In this document: positions 42,280 through 50,974 of the stretch, in pieces
How positions within the stretch are numbered: position 1 is the stretch's first letter
Layout of the letters: the number at the start of each line of letters is the position of its first letter
Assembly: GCA_005223085.1 (NCBI GenBank)
Contig: NJBP01000003.1
Location: 7,474-71,473, forward strand
Source of the DNA: Candidatus Aerophobetes bacterium Ae_b3b
GTDB lineage: Bacteria; Aerophobota; Aerophobia; Aerophobales; AE-B3A
Length of the DNA stretch: 64,000 bases
Direction of reading: 5' to 3'
Position numbers and translations under genes: made by a program
The notes under the pieces: generated by a model
What the model was told of the DNA's origin: nothing
Seen by the model: the letters and a program-made list of their open reading frames with translations, nothing else
Database searches by the model: none

Positions 42280-43599
42280 TTACCGCGCTCTCTCATATTT
42301 TTCCCCTGATTCAAGTTTTTTGAATCCTTTCAATTCATCGAGTATTTCCAGCATAGTACTCTCAGCCGTTTCGTACACTCTCACCAATTCTGGATGGAGA
42401 CCAAAGGTAGGATCCAGATCAGAAGAACCAGGTACGAACTTAATAATCGCACCCTTGGCGCCTTTATTGTTTCCATATCCGTCCAATGGTCCCATTGGAC
42501 TAATACATACGTTTTGGAACGATGTTTTTTGCATCAAATCAATAATCACATCGGGATCTTTGGTCCCCGCCTTTTCATAAACTTCTTTAATCCAGTAGAT
42601 CACTTGATAGTAATTATTAGTGTATGCCTCAGGGTAAGCTTTTTCACCGTATTTAGCTTTCCATTTCTTTACAAAGTCTTTCCAGGCTTCGCTCGTTGGA
42701 TCATGATCGGCAAGGGTATATATATTTTCTGCTCCATACTCTCCGGTTATCTTTGCACCCCCCATGTTTGAGTAGGTTGTACCATAGAGCATTATCCGGG
42801 GCATGGCGCCAGCATCCCGCAACTGTTTAGCCACGCTAAACCATCCAGCTCCAGTATATGGACAGAAAATCGCATCCGGTTTTTCCTCTTTAATGATTAA
42901 TACCTCAGTGCTGTAATCTGTTTTGTCAAGTGGAGTATAGATGACCGGGCTTATCTCAAAAGGTTTACCGTTCTTTTCCCAATAGGCTTTTAAGCCCATA
43001 CCATTACTGTATCCCCAATCGTAATCCCCTCCTATGAGTGCTACCTTTTTTGCTCCCATTTCCTCAAAGAACCTGCCCGCAAGCTGACCGGCAAAATAAT
43101 CAGCATAACCATAGTAGACTACCCATTTGCTCACTGGAACTTCTCCAGGAGGAAGATACTTACTCATACTGAGGTGCCCTCCCACAAAGCATGGGATTTT
43201 ATATTTTGGAGCTTCCACACATAGCGGGCTAATGGTAGTTTCAAGAGCTGCTCCTCCCATTACATCGGGTTTCCAAGTTCCCACTTCTCTGCTGAGCTTT
43301 CTCTTAAGTACGGAAGGTTTTGTCTCCGTATCTATAACCTTATATTCAATCCCTGAAAAGCCTTTTATACCCTCTCTATTAATCTCTTCCACAGCCAATT
43401 TCATAGCTCTATCATAAGCCGGACCTATGTTACCTGCAGCCCCTGAAAAAGCAACAGTACCCAGAATCCGTATAGGTTCTTCCTTCTTTTCTGCTGATGC
43501 TACCAAAATGCTGGAGACAAGTCCAACAGCCAGCAATACCCCAATGCCCCCTACGATCATCAGCTTCAGCCTGCTTTTTTTAAATATTTTCCTTAACAT
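42280..43599 (-). CDS. Branched-chain amino acid type substrate-binding protein (LivK-like)
   Basis: A 439-residue exported binding protein of the periplasmic-binding-protein type I (ABC amide/BCAA) class. Residues 1-36 are a signal peptide (long charged head, then hydrophobic run ending VASAEKK). Family marks are ILGTVAFSGAAGNIGPAYDRAMKLAVEEIN and GGDYDWGYSNG. GGGAGGGAGC precedes the ATG. Unlike the other SBP genes it is not followed by an obvious stem-loop. NicX-like neighbours suggest an aromatic, heterocyclic or amide ligand. Confidence 0.9.
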   Translation of the reverse strand: MLRKIFKKSRLKLMIVGGIGVLLAVGLVSSILVASAEKKEEPIRILGTVAFSGAAGNIGPAYDRAMKLAVEEINREGIKGFSGIEYKVIDTETKPSVLKRKLSREVGTWKPDVMGGAALETTISPLCVEAPKYKIPCFVGGHLSMSKYLPPGEVPVSKWVVYYGYADYFAGQLAGRFFEEMGAKKVALIGGDYDWGYSNGMGLKAYWEKNGKPFEISPVIYTPLDKTDYSTEVLIIKEEKPDAIFCPYTGAGWFSVAKQLRDAGAMPRIMLYGTTYSNMGGAKITGEYGAENIYTLADHDPTSEAWKDFVKKWKAKYGEKAYPEAYTNNYYQVIYWIKEVYEKAGTKDPDVIIDLMQKTSFQNVCISPMGPLDGYGNNKGAKGAIIKFVPGSSDLDPTFGLHPELVRVYETAESTMLEILDELKGFKKLESGEKYERAR

Positions 43600-43615
43600 A
43601 TGCTCCCTCCCTTGG

Positions 43616-43768
43616 TCAATAATTCTTTAATATCTTTTTGACATGGTTCATTTTTCTGGGCAAAGCTCCCGAAAGAGAAGTTAATCTTTCAACACTTTTC
43701 TCTTCGGAAAGCCCTGCTTGGCCTTGAGCTAGTGGCCTGCCTACCTTCTCACCTCCCTCCAGCCTCAT
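43616..43768 (-). CDS. Small ORF, 50 residues, upstream of Liv SBP
   Basis: ATG at 43,768, stop TGA at 43,618-43,616, ending 16 bases before the SBP start. The peptide begins MRLEGGEKVGRPLAQGQ and ends NHVKKILKNY, basic at its end. No good ribosome site stands before the ATG. Part of its coding pattern (GRPL; EKSVERL) recurs with synonymous changes in the leaders at 47.7 and 27.8 kb, which could come from either a peptide or a conserved RNA. Confidence 0.3.
   Translation of the reverse strand: MRLEGGEKVGRPLAQGQAGLSEEKSVERLTSLSGALPRKMNHVKKILKNY
43664..43766 (-). ncRNA. Leader element B, copy 1 (candidate structured leader)
   Basis: About 100 bases that align with 47,679-47,775. On the transcribed strand the hairpin CCGAAGAGAA ... 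TTCTCTTTCGG (arms 43,707-43,698 and 43,679-43,669) has one bulged base and a loop AAGTGTTGAAAGATTAAC-like. Copy 2 keeps the loop core GTGTTG-x-A-x-AG and forms a weaker stem with different bases, which hints at compensatory change. A GGAGGxGGTGAGAA block opens both copies. It does not match any riboswitch consensus I know. Confidence 0.4.
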
Positions 43769-43905
43769 TTTTACTTTTTCCTTGCTAAGGACCTACCTTC
43801 CTGCTTTTTCTTTACCTATTCAAGACTTTCCAACTTACCATTTTAATTTCGTCTTCCCCCGCAAATCTATCACTCACACCTTCACATTACCCCAAAATCG
43901 CTCAT

Positions 43906-44949
43906 CTATTTTCCCATTGCCTGTGCAATTTCGCTTAGTTCAGGATGCACTACTTTCCCTTCTTTGAGTAACAACTCATCATCTACCCATACAGTAGAAT
44001 TCAAGCATATCCCGTCAGCATGAGATACAGCATCTCCCAGACTACCTTCAAACATGGGTCCCTGATAACCATTTCCCCATTCAGTAGATCCCCATACACG
44101 TTCATCCTCAGTACATAACCCTGTGAGTATTGCTCCCGGATTGAACCCGTAACATATATGAGCCAAATTATACATATTCGGATCACCGAGCTTTTTCAGC
44201 CAATTACTCATCTTTTTGGCTTCATCCTGACCCTTAACTTCAACAATTCTCCCTTCTTTTATGGTCAATTCAATCGGATGAGCAAGGATTCCGAGATCAG
44301 CTTCCCCGCCACCAGAAAATGATCCATCAAATACTATAACCCCATTAATACTTTCTTCACGAGGGGCCCATCCAATCTGGCCTACCAGAAAATGTGGTCC
44401 CGGTACATCTGCTCGCAGCTCATTGGTAATGGGGCGCTCGTGCACATTCTCAAAAGAAACGTCAGTACCTGCTGGTGTCGTAACACGCATCTTGGAAGCT
44501 TTTTTCGTGAGCTCGACCACCTTATTCTGAAATTTTTCTTGCAAATCCATATCAAGTTTGGCAATACATCTGGTAATGCGTTCTGGATCTAATCCTCCTA
44601 GAAAAAGGTACCGCGTTCTCTCGTTGGACATCGCTTCTATCCACGGAGTGGAATATAGGAGCCACTGGTTATTGAATTCTATCCATACATCTGCTGCTGG
44701 TATGGCTTTTTTAAGAGATTCCGGTAACTGCGGATCAGCCACTTTGCCATAACCATTGGGCGTTGTATGCCACGCTACCATTACTTTCCCGCCAGCAGCT
44801 TCAGCTGCCTTGGCAACTTCTACTACTGGTTTAAAATACATTGCTGAATCTACTGTTAGTATTACGGATTCTCCTTTTTTGATTCTACACATTTCATGAG
44901 CTACTATATAGCTCGCTTTTCCTAATTCTAATTCAAACCTCTCTGGCAT
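43906..44949 (-). CDS. NicX-like metalloprotein, copy 2
   Basis: A 347-residue paralogue of 37,802-38,848, collinear over its full length. The presumed iron ligands are H264 (AHICYGFNP) and H310-x-D312 (SHADG). WHTTPNGYG and the STPW motif match copy 1. The gene lies 20 bp downstream of a racemase-superfamily gene, so both share the promoter at 45.73 kb. In nicotinate breakdown NicX is followed later by maleate isomerase, a member of the same Asp/Glu racemase superfamily as its neighbour; that parallel is suggestive only. Confidence 0.72.
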   Translation of the reverse strand: MPERFELELGKASYIVAHEMCRIKKGESVILTVDSAMYFKPVVEVAKAAEAAGGKVMVAWHTTPNGYGKVADPQLPESLKKAIPAADVWIEFNNQWLLYSTPWIEAMSNERTRYLFLGGLDPERITRCIAKLDMDLQEKFQNKVVELTKKASKMRVTTPAGTDVSFENVHERPITNELRADVPGPHFLVGQIGWAPREESINGVIVFDGSFSGGGEADLGILAHPIELTIKEGRIVEVKGQDEAKKMSNWLKKLGDPNMYNLAHICYGFNPGAILTGLCTEDERVWGSTEWGNGYQGPMFEGSLGDAVSHADGICLNSTVWVDDELLLKEGKVVHPELSEIAQAMGK

Positions 44950-44969
44950 CTTCTCTTCCTCCTTCTTTT

Positions 44970-45671
44970 TTAAAGCATTTCTTTCTCTGAGGGCGCCTCA
45001 TACGCAATTGTGCTCGTCTTAAGACCCATACTCACATATATTTCTGCCAACCTCAATGAGGCCACTGCCGGATCAACTACCGGTACTCCTAATTTCTGTT
45101 GTAATTTTTTTGCTAAAGATGACATGCCGGTACACCCAAGAACGATACCTTCCGTCCCATCGTTTTCTATAGCTATTTTAGCTTCTGCCAAGATAGCCTT
45201 AAATGCCTTTTCCTCATCTTTTAGGTCCAATACAGGAATATTAGCAAACCGTACCGAGGCCACCCTGCTTCCAAAACCATACTTGTTTATGTTTTCTCTG
45301 ATTTCATCGGCAGTACTTTTTAATACGGTGACTACCGAAAACTTCCTGCACAATCCGAGAGCCAGAAGATAGCTCGCTTCACCTGCACTGGTGACAGGTA
45401 TTGTAACTGCTTCGCGGCAGGCTCTTACAACAGTATCCATGGCACAATCTAAACTTACCGCATCATAACCTTCTTTCTCTGCCTTTTTGACTTCTTCGAT
45501 AATATATGGGGCTGCAAGAGCCTCATCATATGCTGATTCAATAGATACTGGTCCATGACTTAAACATACAACTTCTACTTCATTTCCAGGTGAGGCTGCC
45601 TTTCTTCGCTCTTCAACTTGGCTATCTCTAAATTTAATCGATGAGTTTGGTATTACTATCTTAACTCTCAT
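44970..45671 (-). CDS. Asp/Glu racemase superfamily protein, hydantoin-racemase/maleate-isomerase-like (2)
   Basis: A 233-residue protein with the two cysteines C76 (SLDCAMDT) and C180 (LGCTGMS). PVSIESAYDEALAAP matches the same part of copy 1 (PASIECEYDVVAAEP), so both come from one subfamily, but they are well diverged. First gene of the leftward run with NicX-like copy 2 and Liv. Confidence 0.78.
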   Translation of the reverse strand: MRVKIVIPNSSIKFRDSQVEERRKAASPGNEVEVVCLSHGPVSIESAYDEALAAPYIIEEVKKAEKEGYDAVSLDCAMDTVVRACREAVTIPVTSAGEASYLLALGLCRKFSVVTVLKSTADEIRENINKYGFGSRVASVRFANIPVLDLKDEEKAFKAILAEAKIAIENDGTEGIVLGCTGMSSLAKKLQQKLGVPVVDPAVASLRLAEIYVSMGLKTSTIAYEAPSEKEML

Positions 45672-45718
45672 ATCTGATTATTTTGCATCCTCCTTTTTTG
45701 ATTATTGTTCCTGTGAGA

Positions 45719-45746
45719 ATAGTAGAACATATGTATAATCTGTCAA
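45719..45746 (-). promoter_or_regulatory. Sigma-70 promoter at right edge of module 2
   Basis: On the minus strand TTGACA (45,746-45,741) and TACTAT (45,724-45,719) are 16 bp apart, about 50 bases before the racemase start. Upstream DNA is repeat A copy 2. Confidence 0.7.
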
Positions 45747-45888
45747 GAAAAAAATTCTTTTGGCTACAATGATACTATTGACTTTTTATTAGATTTTAGA
45801 GAACTCCGAAAAACTCCTATTTGATTTTAAAAGTGGAGGGAACCATCTGCCAAATTACTATTTTTCGGAACGTTATCCCCAACTTCCC
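45741..45888. repeat. Repeat A, copy 2
   Basis: Second copy of the spacer at 21,899-22,036, again between a module promoter and core-gene scraps. At its right end the minus strand reads ATGGAATTTACAGAAACAGT, close to the first 20 bases of the sigma-like pseudogene at 62,488 (ATGGAATTTACCGAAGCAGT). Confidence 0.7.
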
Positions 45889-45940
45889 ACTGTTTCTGTA
45901 AATTCCATGAAGGTAGGAAATTCACGGGTAGAGCAAGCAA
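45889..45940 (-). pseudogene. Short lplA scrap joined to sigma-like start (scar 2)
   Basis: About 45 bases matching lplA near 62,952-62,997; the minus strand encodes CSTREFPTF where intact LplA has CSTNEFPTF. It is fused on the left to the start of the sigma-like gene and on the right to fabD. The joint with fabD lies in AGCAAGC, seven bases present in both parents. Confidence 0.8.
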
Positions 45941-46334
45941 AAGATTAGAGCAAGAGGGGGCAAAAAAGGTTATTCCCCTTCCGGTAAGTGGTCCCTTTCA
46001 CACCTCCTTTATGAGACGCGCAGCTTTAAAATTCAGTCAAGAATTAGATCGCATCGCTTTCTCTGATCCCTGCTGCAAAGTTCTCACCAATGCCTTTGCC
46101 CGCTATGCCTTAAGCGGCGAAGAAATTAAAAGCGCCCTTCGGATGCAGATGGATCATCCCGTTCTCTGGGAGGATTCTATGAGGAAACTACTCACTGATG
46201 GAATCGATCTATTCATTGAAGTAGGACCAGGAGAGGTTCTCAAGGGGCTCCTGCGAAGAATTGACAGGAGAGCATCGGTTTTGGGAATGGAAAATTCCGA
46301 GGATCTAGAGAGAATTGAGGACTACGGTAGCTAA
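45933..46334 (+). pseudogene. C-terminal fabD fragment (scar 2)
   Basis: 134 in-frame codons with stop, matching FabD residues 175-307 including the catalytic His in SGPFHTSF, but lacking the nucleophile domain. Many changes from the intact gene are silent or conservative (for example RIAFSDPCCK for [10 protein letters not shown]). Same orientation as intact fabD. It ends before the stem-loop at 46,381. Confidence 0.93.
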
Positions 46335-46380
46335 ATTTTATTTACAATTTGGGATTAAAGTAGACTAAAAAGGAGCCTTC

Positions 46381-46417
46381 CCAGGGTATTTAGCTTATGT
46401 CAGGCTAAATACCCTGG
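46381..46417. terminator. Perfect 14-bp stem-loop between fabD scar and Pot2 SBP
   Basis: CCAGGGTATTTAGC (46,381-46,394) pairs fully with GCTAAATACCCTGG (46,404-46,417), loop of nine bases. It lies behind both converging genes. A T-run stands 14 bases away on the + side and CTTTTT about ten bases away on the - side, so it may end either transcript. Confidence 0.6.
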
Positions 46418-46510
46418 CAGCCTCACTCAGGTTTTTAGAGACCCATGTTTCTCCCATCTTTCTTTGAAAAGGTACTGGTAGTCTGCGATAAATACTTTGA
46501 TCTTCTTATT

Positions 46511-47614
46511 CTATGGGGCTGCTTTTACCTCTTGCCACATTTCTATCCAATCTGCCATAGTAGCGTATTTGCCAGGCTCAAGTGGCAAAGGACCATTGGG
46601 TTTACTCTCTGCAAAAAACTCTACCAGAGTATCATAGGGATACAGACTTTTTTCCTCCTCACTTAACAACGGCTTAACGTCAGTAGTTACGGCACCCCAA
46701 TAATTCTTTACCACACCCACATGCTGAACGTAAGGTGTTAGCACCTCATTAATCAGTGCATATGCAGCTTCTGGGTTAGGGGCATTGACGGGGATGCAAT
46801 AGCTGTCAATAAAAACAAGGGTACCTTCCTTCGGGATATTCCACTCTAAATTATACCCTTCTTCTTTCGCCAGTTTTGCTATCATGAGATCCCCACTAGT
46901 AGCCTGTAGATCAACTTCTCCGCTTATAAGCATCGATTTTGCTTCTCCCTTGGAAATCACTATTGCTCTTGCGCCCTTTTTCAGTTTGATCAGGAAATCC
47001 TTAGCCTTAGCAAATTCCTCCGGCGTCAAAAGACTCGGGTCACCCTTCTTTCCAGTGGCTTTTGCTGCCTGTGTTATCGCCCCCAGCGCCTCATCCTGCA
47101 TAATATATCTACCTTTCCATTCAGGTTTAAGTAAATCCCAGTAGGACTCTAGAGGACCCACTTTATCTGCGTTATAGACGACATCGTTTTTGCCAAAGTT
47201 TATTGGTACAGCCCATACTTTCCCTTCGAAGTTAAACATCTCCATTGCGTCCAGGATTCCGGGATCAAGATTTTTATAGTTTGGTATTTTGCTTACGTCA
47301 ATCGGTTGCAGTAGATTGTTCACCACTAGTTGTTCAATATTCGCTTGATTCGGAGTTACAATATCATACTCGGCTCCTGCTTTCAGTTTTGCAAATATCT
47401 CATCGTTACTGGCTATGTAAGTCGGATCAATTGTCACTCCATATTTTTCTTTAAACTCTTTGAATGCTTCAGTGAATTCATAACCTTCCCAACCAAGTAT
47501 TCTGATCGACCCACTTATCTTCTTTTCTGCAAAGGATACGCCTAAAGCGAAACTACTAACCAGCACACATAGAGTCAAAGAAGTGATAATCAAGAGTTTT
47601 CTTTTCTTTAACAT
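46511..47614 (-). CDS. Substrate-binding protein, PotD type (system 2)
   Basis: A 367-residue binding protein with signal peptide (residues 1-30). ILGWEGYEFTEAFKEFKEKYGV and VWAVPINFGKNDVVYNADKV are PotD-like. Unlike system 1 it is the last gene, about 290 bp behind the PotC gene. It has GAGGAGGT as ribosome site. Diverged from the system-1 SBP, which has a very different ligand face. Confidence 0.9.
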   Translation of the reverse strand: MLKKRKLLIITSLTLCVLVSSFALGVSFAEKKISGSIRILGWEGYEFTEAFKEFKEKYGVTIDPTYIASNDEIFAKLKAGAEYDIVTPNQANIEQLVVNNLLQPIDVSKIPNYKNLDPGILDAMEMFNFEGKVWAVPINFGKNDVVYNADKVGPLESYWDLLKPEWKGRYIMQDEALGAITQAAKATGKKGDPSLLTPEEFAKAKDFLIKLKKGARAIVISKGEAKSMLISGEVDLQATSGDLMIAKLAKEEGYNLEWNIPKEGTLVFIDSYCIPVNAPNPEAAYALINEVLTPYVQHVGVVKNYWGAVTTDVKPLLSEEEKSLYPYDTLVEFFAESKPNGPLPLEPGKYATMADWIEMWQEVKAAP

Positions 47615-47678
47615 TGGTAACCTCCTCGATTATACTACAAAACTTGTAACTCAAGACGGTTTAAACTCCCACGGAAAT

Positions 47679-47775
47679 TTCCCGGGAGAAATGCCAACTA
47701 TCCAACACCTCTCCTCAGACAACTTCCATTCCCAAGCCGAAGCGGCCTACCCGCATTCTCACCCCCTCCTGGCCT
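47679..47775 (-). ncRNA. Leader element B, copy 2 (candidate structured leader)
   Basis: Counterpart of 43,664-43,766, upstream of the Pot2 SBP. It begins GGAGGGGGTGAGAATG, which would also serve as ribosome site for a 13-codon frame (MRVGRFGLGMEVV). GAGGAGA ... TTTCTCC can pair around the GTGTTGGATAG loop. A further small stem GCCG-CTT-CGGC lies in the part where copy 1 has GGCC ... GGCC. Confidence 0.4.
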
Positions 47776-47908
47776 TTTATTTCTAGCTTTTACTTTCTTG
47801 AAGAAAGATTTTGCCAATATTTTATCGATCCTTTTTCGTCAAAAAACTACCGTTCTCATCATAGCTTCACGTCCTCTTGCATAGTCCAAAGAAGCCGATA
47901 AACGAGGA

Positions 47909-48709
47909 TTAATACAGAGTTCTCAATTTCGCGATTCTATTCGCTATTATGATTAACGTGATGGAAATAGCTAAAACCATAGTTGCAATTACGTTTACTG
48001 TGGGAGAAACTCCTCTTCTTAACATTCCCCATATCACTATAGGAAGGGTATTTTTCCTCCCTACCACAAAAAAAGTAACGAGAAATTCATCAAAAGAGAG
48101 GCCAAAACTAAGCATCATAGTTCCAATTAATGAAGGTCTTATTAGAGGAAAGGTCACATACCTGAATGTTTGTAGTGCATTTGCCCCAAGATCCTTAGCT
48201 GCTTCCTCAATCGTAATGTCAAATTTATCAAGCCGCGCATTCATAATTAGTACCACAAATGGTGTAACAAATACTACGTGACTTAACGTAACCGTCAAAA
48301 GTGATCTAGAAATTCCCAATACAGATGCGAAAAAAGATAATAGTGAAATGCCAAGAATAATGGCCGGCAGAGTGATTGGTAGAAGGACAATGTATGACAT
48401 CATTTCTTTAAACCTGAACCGATACCTTGTTAAAGCAAATGAGGCAAGCACTCCTATGAAAACCGATACACATGAAACCATAAGCCCCACATAAACGCTA
48501 TTTATTAGTGCCGAAATAAAGATTTCATTTCTTAATACCTCTCGATACCATTTTGTGGTGAAACCCCTCATTGGGAATACAGTGGCAGAAGTAGGGTTGA
48601 AAGAGAAAAGCACAATAATTACTATTGGCAACAATAGAAAGATCATAATTAACACAGTAGATAAATCTAGTACTCCGAATCTAAAACTCTTGCCTCTTGT
48701 TGTCCTCAC
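47909..48709 (-). CDS. ABC transporter permease, PotC type (system 2)
   Basis: A 266-residue permease with six hydrophobic segments and coupling loop AAKDLGANALQTFRYVTFPLI. The ATG lies 7 bp behind the PotB gene. The 294-bp gap behind it separates the SBP gene. Confidence 0.91.
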   Translation of the reverse strand: MRTTRGKSFRFGVLDLSTVLIMIFLLLPIVIIVLFSFNPTSATVFPMRGFTTKWYREVLRNEIFISALINSVYVGLMVSCVSVFIGVLASFALTRYRFRFKEMMSYIVLLPITLPAIILGISLLSFFASVLGISRSLLTVTLSHVVFVTPFVVLIMNARLDKFDITIEEAAKDLGANALQTFRYVTFPLIRPSLIGTMMLSFGLSFDEFLVTFFVVGRKNTLPIVIWGMLRRGVSPTVNVIATMVLAISITLIIIANRIAKLRTLY

Positions 48710-48716
48710 TTAAAGA

Positions 48717-49565
48717 TTACCTCCTAAGCTTCAGAATCTTGAGTATCCAAATCAAACAGTACACTAGAAGAGCCAGTAGAAATAAGGTGAAGTAAGAAAG
48801 AGCAGACCCAAATGGCCAGTTATAGCGCATTCCAAACTGATCCGCTATAATCTTTCCTATCATCATTCCAGTTGTTCCACCAACAAGTTGTGGAGTAACA
48901 TAATCTCCCGCGGAAAGTATAAAACTAAAAATAAAGCCAGTTACCACCCCCGACATGCTCAAAGGGAGAGTGACCTTGTAAAAAGCCTCAAAATTGTTTG
49001 CCCCCAGGTCCTTAGCAGCTTCAATTAACTCTGGTTTGACATTCTGTAGGGAAGAAAATATTGGGAGAATGGTAAAGGGGACAAATATAAATACCAGCGT
49101 TATTATCACTGCTGTTGGACTATACAAAAGAAATGAGAGTGGTTCTTTTGTTAAGCCTATGTACTGTAAGATCTGATTGATTAGTCCCTGTCTCCCAAGA
49201 ATAGTCTTCCAAGCATAAATCCTAACCAGGTAACTGCTAAAGAGTGAGATCAAAATCAAATATAAAACAAAATCCTGCATTTTTTTGTATTTGAAAGTTA
49301 GTGAGTAGGCAACTGGATAGCTCACAACCACACAGATTATGGCAGCTATAAAGGCTATGCGAATTGACCTTAGTATAATAATAAGGTAGAGTTTTTTTGA
49401 AAAAATGGCCCAGTAATTCTCCAGCGTAAACGTTGGCACAAGTCCTCTTGCTGTTGTTAACCAAAAACTATAAGTGAGCAAAATACCCAGAGGAATAAAA
49501 AAGAACAAGATATAATAAACCCAGAAAGGCAACAGCAAAAATATGTGTATTTTCCCCTTTCTCAT
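48717..49565 (-). CDS. ABC transporter permease, PotB type (system 2)
   Basis: A 282-residue permease with the PotB marks AAKDLGANNFEAFYKVTLPLS and SAGDYVTPQLVGG. It lies 41 bp behind the PotA-type gene. Confidence 0.92.
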   Translation of the reverse strand: MRKGKIHIFLLLPFWVYYILFFFIPLGILLTYSFWLTTARGLVPTFTLENYWAIFSKKLYLIIILRSIRIAFIAAIICVVVSYPVAYSLTFKYKKMQDFVLYLILISLFSSYLVRIYAWKTILGRQGLINQILQYIGLTKEPLSFLLYSPTAVIITLVFIFVPFTILPIFSSLQNVKPELIEAAKDLGANNFEAFYKVTLPLSMSGVVTGFIFSFILSAGDYVTPQLVGGTTGMMIGKIIADQFGMRYNWPFGSALSYFTLFLLALLVYCLIWILKILKLRR

Positions 49566-49606
49566 AACAAAAAACAGCCTTCCTTTTCAGAAAAACTAAC
49601 TTGCAC

Positions 49607-50701
49607 TCATTCCGGGAAAACGTTAAGACTTTCTCTTGTAAAGGCTAAAGTGACTCCATCACCAATTTTGATGCTTCTAGCATTGCTTTCGTCTGTTATT
49701 CTGTCTTCGGCTACCATAGTAATATTTTCCGATATCCGTAGGTAATACTTGACAACAGAACCAAAAAATACCGCATCTACCATTTTTCCCCTAATCTGGT
49801 TACCAAATGATTTGCCCTCTAACTCACCAGTTATCCTGAGCTTTTCTGGTCTTATTGCCAAAGTAACTGGATCTCCCGTTTTTACATTAATGGTTCTATT
49901 CGCAAACAGCTCCAATCCATCAACGGAAATTACCAAGCAGTCACTGTTGACCTTAACAACCGTTCCTTTTAAGAGATTGTTTTCTCCAACGAACATTGCC
50001 GAAAATTTAGAATTCGGGTGGTTATATATCCTCTTTGGGGTACCAACCTGCATTATTTCTCCCTCATTCATTAATACAATTCTGTCTGACATTACTAGAG
50101 CTTCTTCTTGATCATGTGTCACATAGATAAAAGTTATTCTGAGCTTCTCTTGAATATTTTTGAGTTCAATTTGCATCTGCTTCCTTATCTTCAAATCCAG
50201 TGCCCCGAGCGGCTCATCAAGCAATAAGACTTTTGGTTCATTTATGAGAGCCCGAGCGAGAGCCACTCTTTGACACTGCCCACCCGAAAGCTGGTTGGGT
50301 CCTCTTGTTTCAAAACCTTCCAATTGGACTAACTGGAGCATTTTCCTGACTTTCCTTGCCACTTCTTCCTTAGGTTTTTTCTTTAGAAATTGACTGAATG
50401 CAATATTTTCGAAAACACTCATATGTGGAAAAAGAGCATAACTTTGAAAAACCATATTCATTGTCCTTCTATAAGGCGGAAGATCAATAATACTCTCGCC
50501 ATTCATTAAAACATCACCTGAATCAAGTGTTTCAAAACCGGCAATAATTCGCAGTAGAGTAGTTTTTCCACATCCACTTGGGCCGAGTAAACAAACAAAT
50601 TCCCCATCTTTTACTTGAAGACTAAAATTTTTCACAGCCACCACTTGCCCAAAACTCCGAGAAGCACCTTTGATTACTAATAGTGTATTTTCGTATGACA
50701 T
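49607..50701 (-). CDS. ABC transporter ATPase, PotA type (system 2)
   Basis: A 364-residue ATPase: Walker A GPSGCGKTT, Q-loop region MVFQSYALFPH, signature LSGGQCQR, Walker B VLLLDEPLGALD, H-loop VTHDQEEAL, C-terminal TOBE domain. First gene of Pot2, directly behind a strong promoter. Confidence 0.94.
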   Translation of the reverse strand: MSYENTLLVIKGASRSFGQVVAVKNFSLQVKDGEFVCLLGPSGCGKTTLLRIIAGFETLDSGDVLMNGESIIDLPPYRRTMNMVFQSYALFPHMSVFENIAFSQFLKKKPKEEVARKVRKMLQLVQLEGFETRGPNQLSGGQCQRVALARALINEPKVLLLDEPLGALDLKIRKQMQIELKNIQEKLRITFIYVTHDQEEALVMSDRIVLMNEGEIMQVGTPKRIYNHPNSKFSAMFVGENNLLKGTVVKVNSDCLVISVDGLELFANRTINVKTGDPVTLAIRPEKLRITGELEGKSFGNQIRGKMVDAVFFGSVVKYYLRISENITMVAEDRITDESNARSIKIGDGVTLAFTRESLNVFPE

Positions 50702-50750
50702 TAGCCCCTCTTCGAATCAAAGATAGAAGGATTGGTCATCATTAGGATTA

Positions 50751-50779
50751 ATTCTAAACAAATTTTTTTCCCTTGTCAA
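50751..50779 (-). promoter_or_regulatory. Sigma-70 promoter for Pot2 operon
   Basis: On the minus strand TTGACA (50,779-50,774) and TAGAAT (50,756-50,751) are 17 bp apart, about 40 bases before the PotA start. Confidence 0.75.
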
Positions 50780-50974
50780 GAAACGCGCTTTTTGAGAAAA
50801 TTGCATCTTTTACCTTCCCAGAGAGGAAAAGGCCTTTTGAGTTTCTCTCGATGAAATTCAAACAAGGATATGCCATTTTCTTCGTTCCTCGGTGTAAAAG
50901 AGCTTTAGTTTACATAATCCGGGTTTAAATCTATCTATTCCTACTATCCACGAATGTTGGGGGAGCATTCTCGA

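Larger units (their letters stand above)
43600..43905 (-). other. Leader region of Liv operon
   Basis: The gap between the Liv SBP and NicX-like copy 2 holds a 50-codon frame (43,616-43,768) and, overlapping it, leader element B (43,664-43,766). The remaining 43,769-43,905 has no recognisable gene or clear promoter. Confidence 0.5.

Noticed and set aside
43664-43766. Known riboswitch classes (glycine, TPP, guanidine-I, lysine)
   Set aside because: None of the conserved cores of these classes can be placed; kept only as unnamed leader element.
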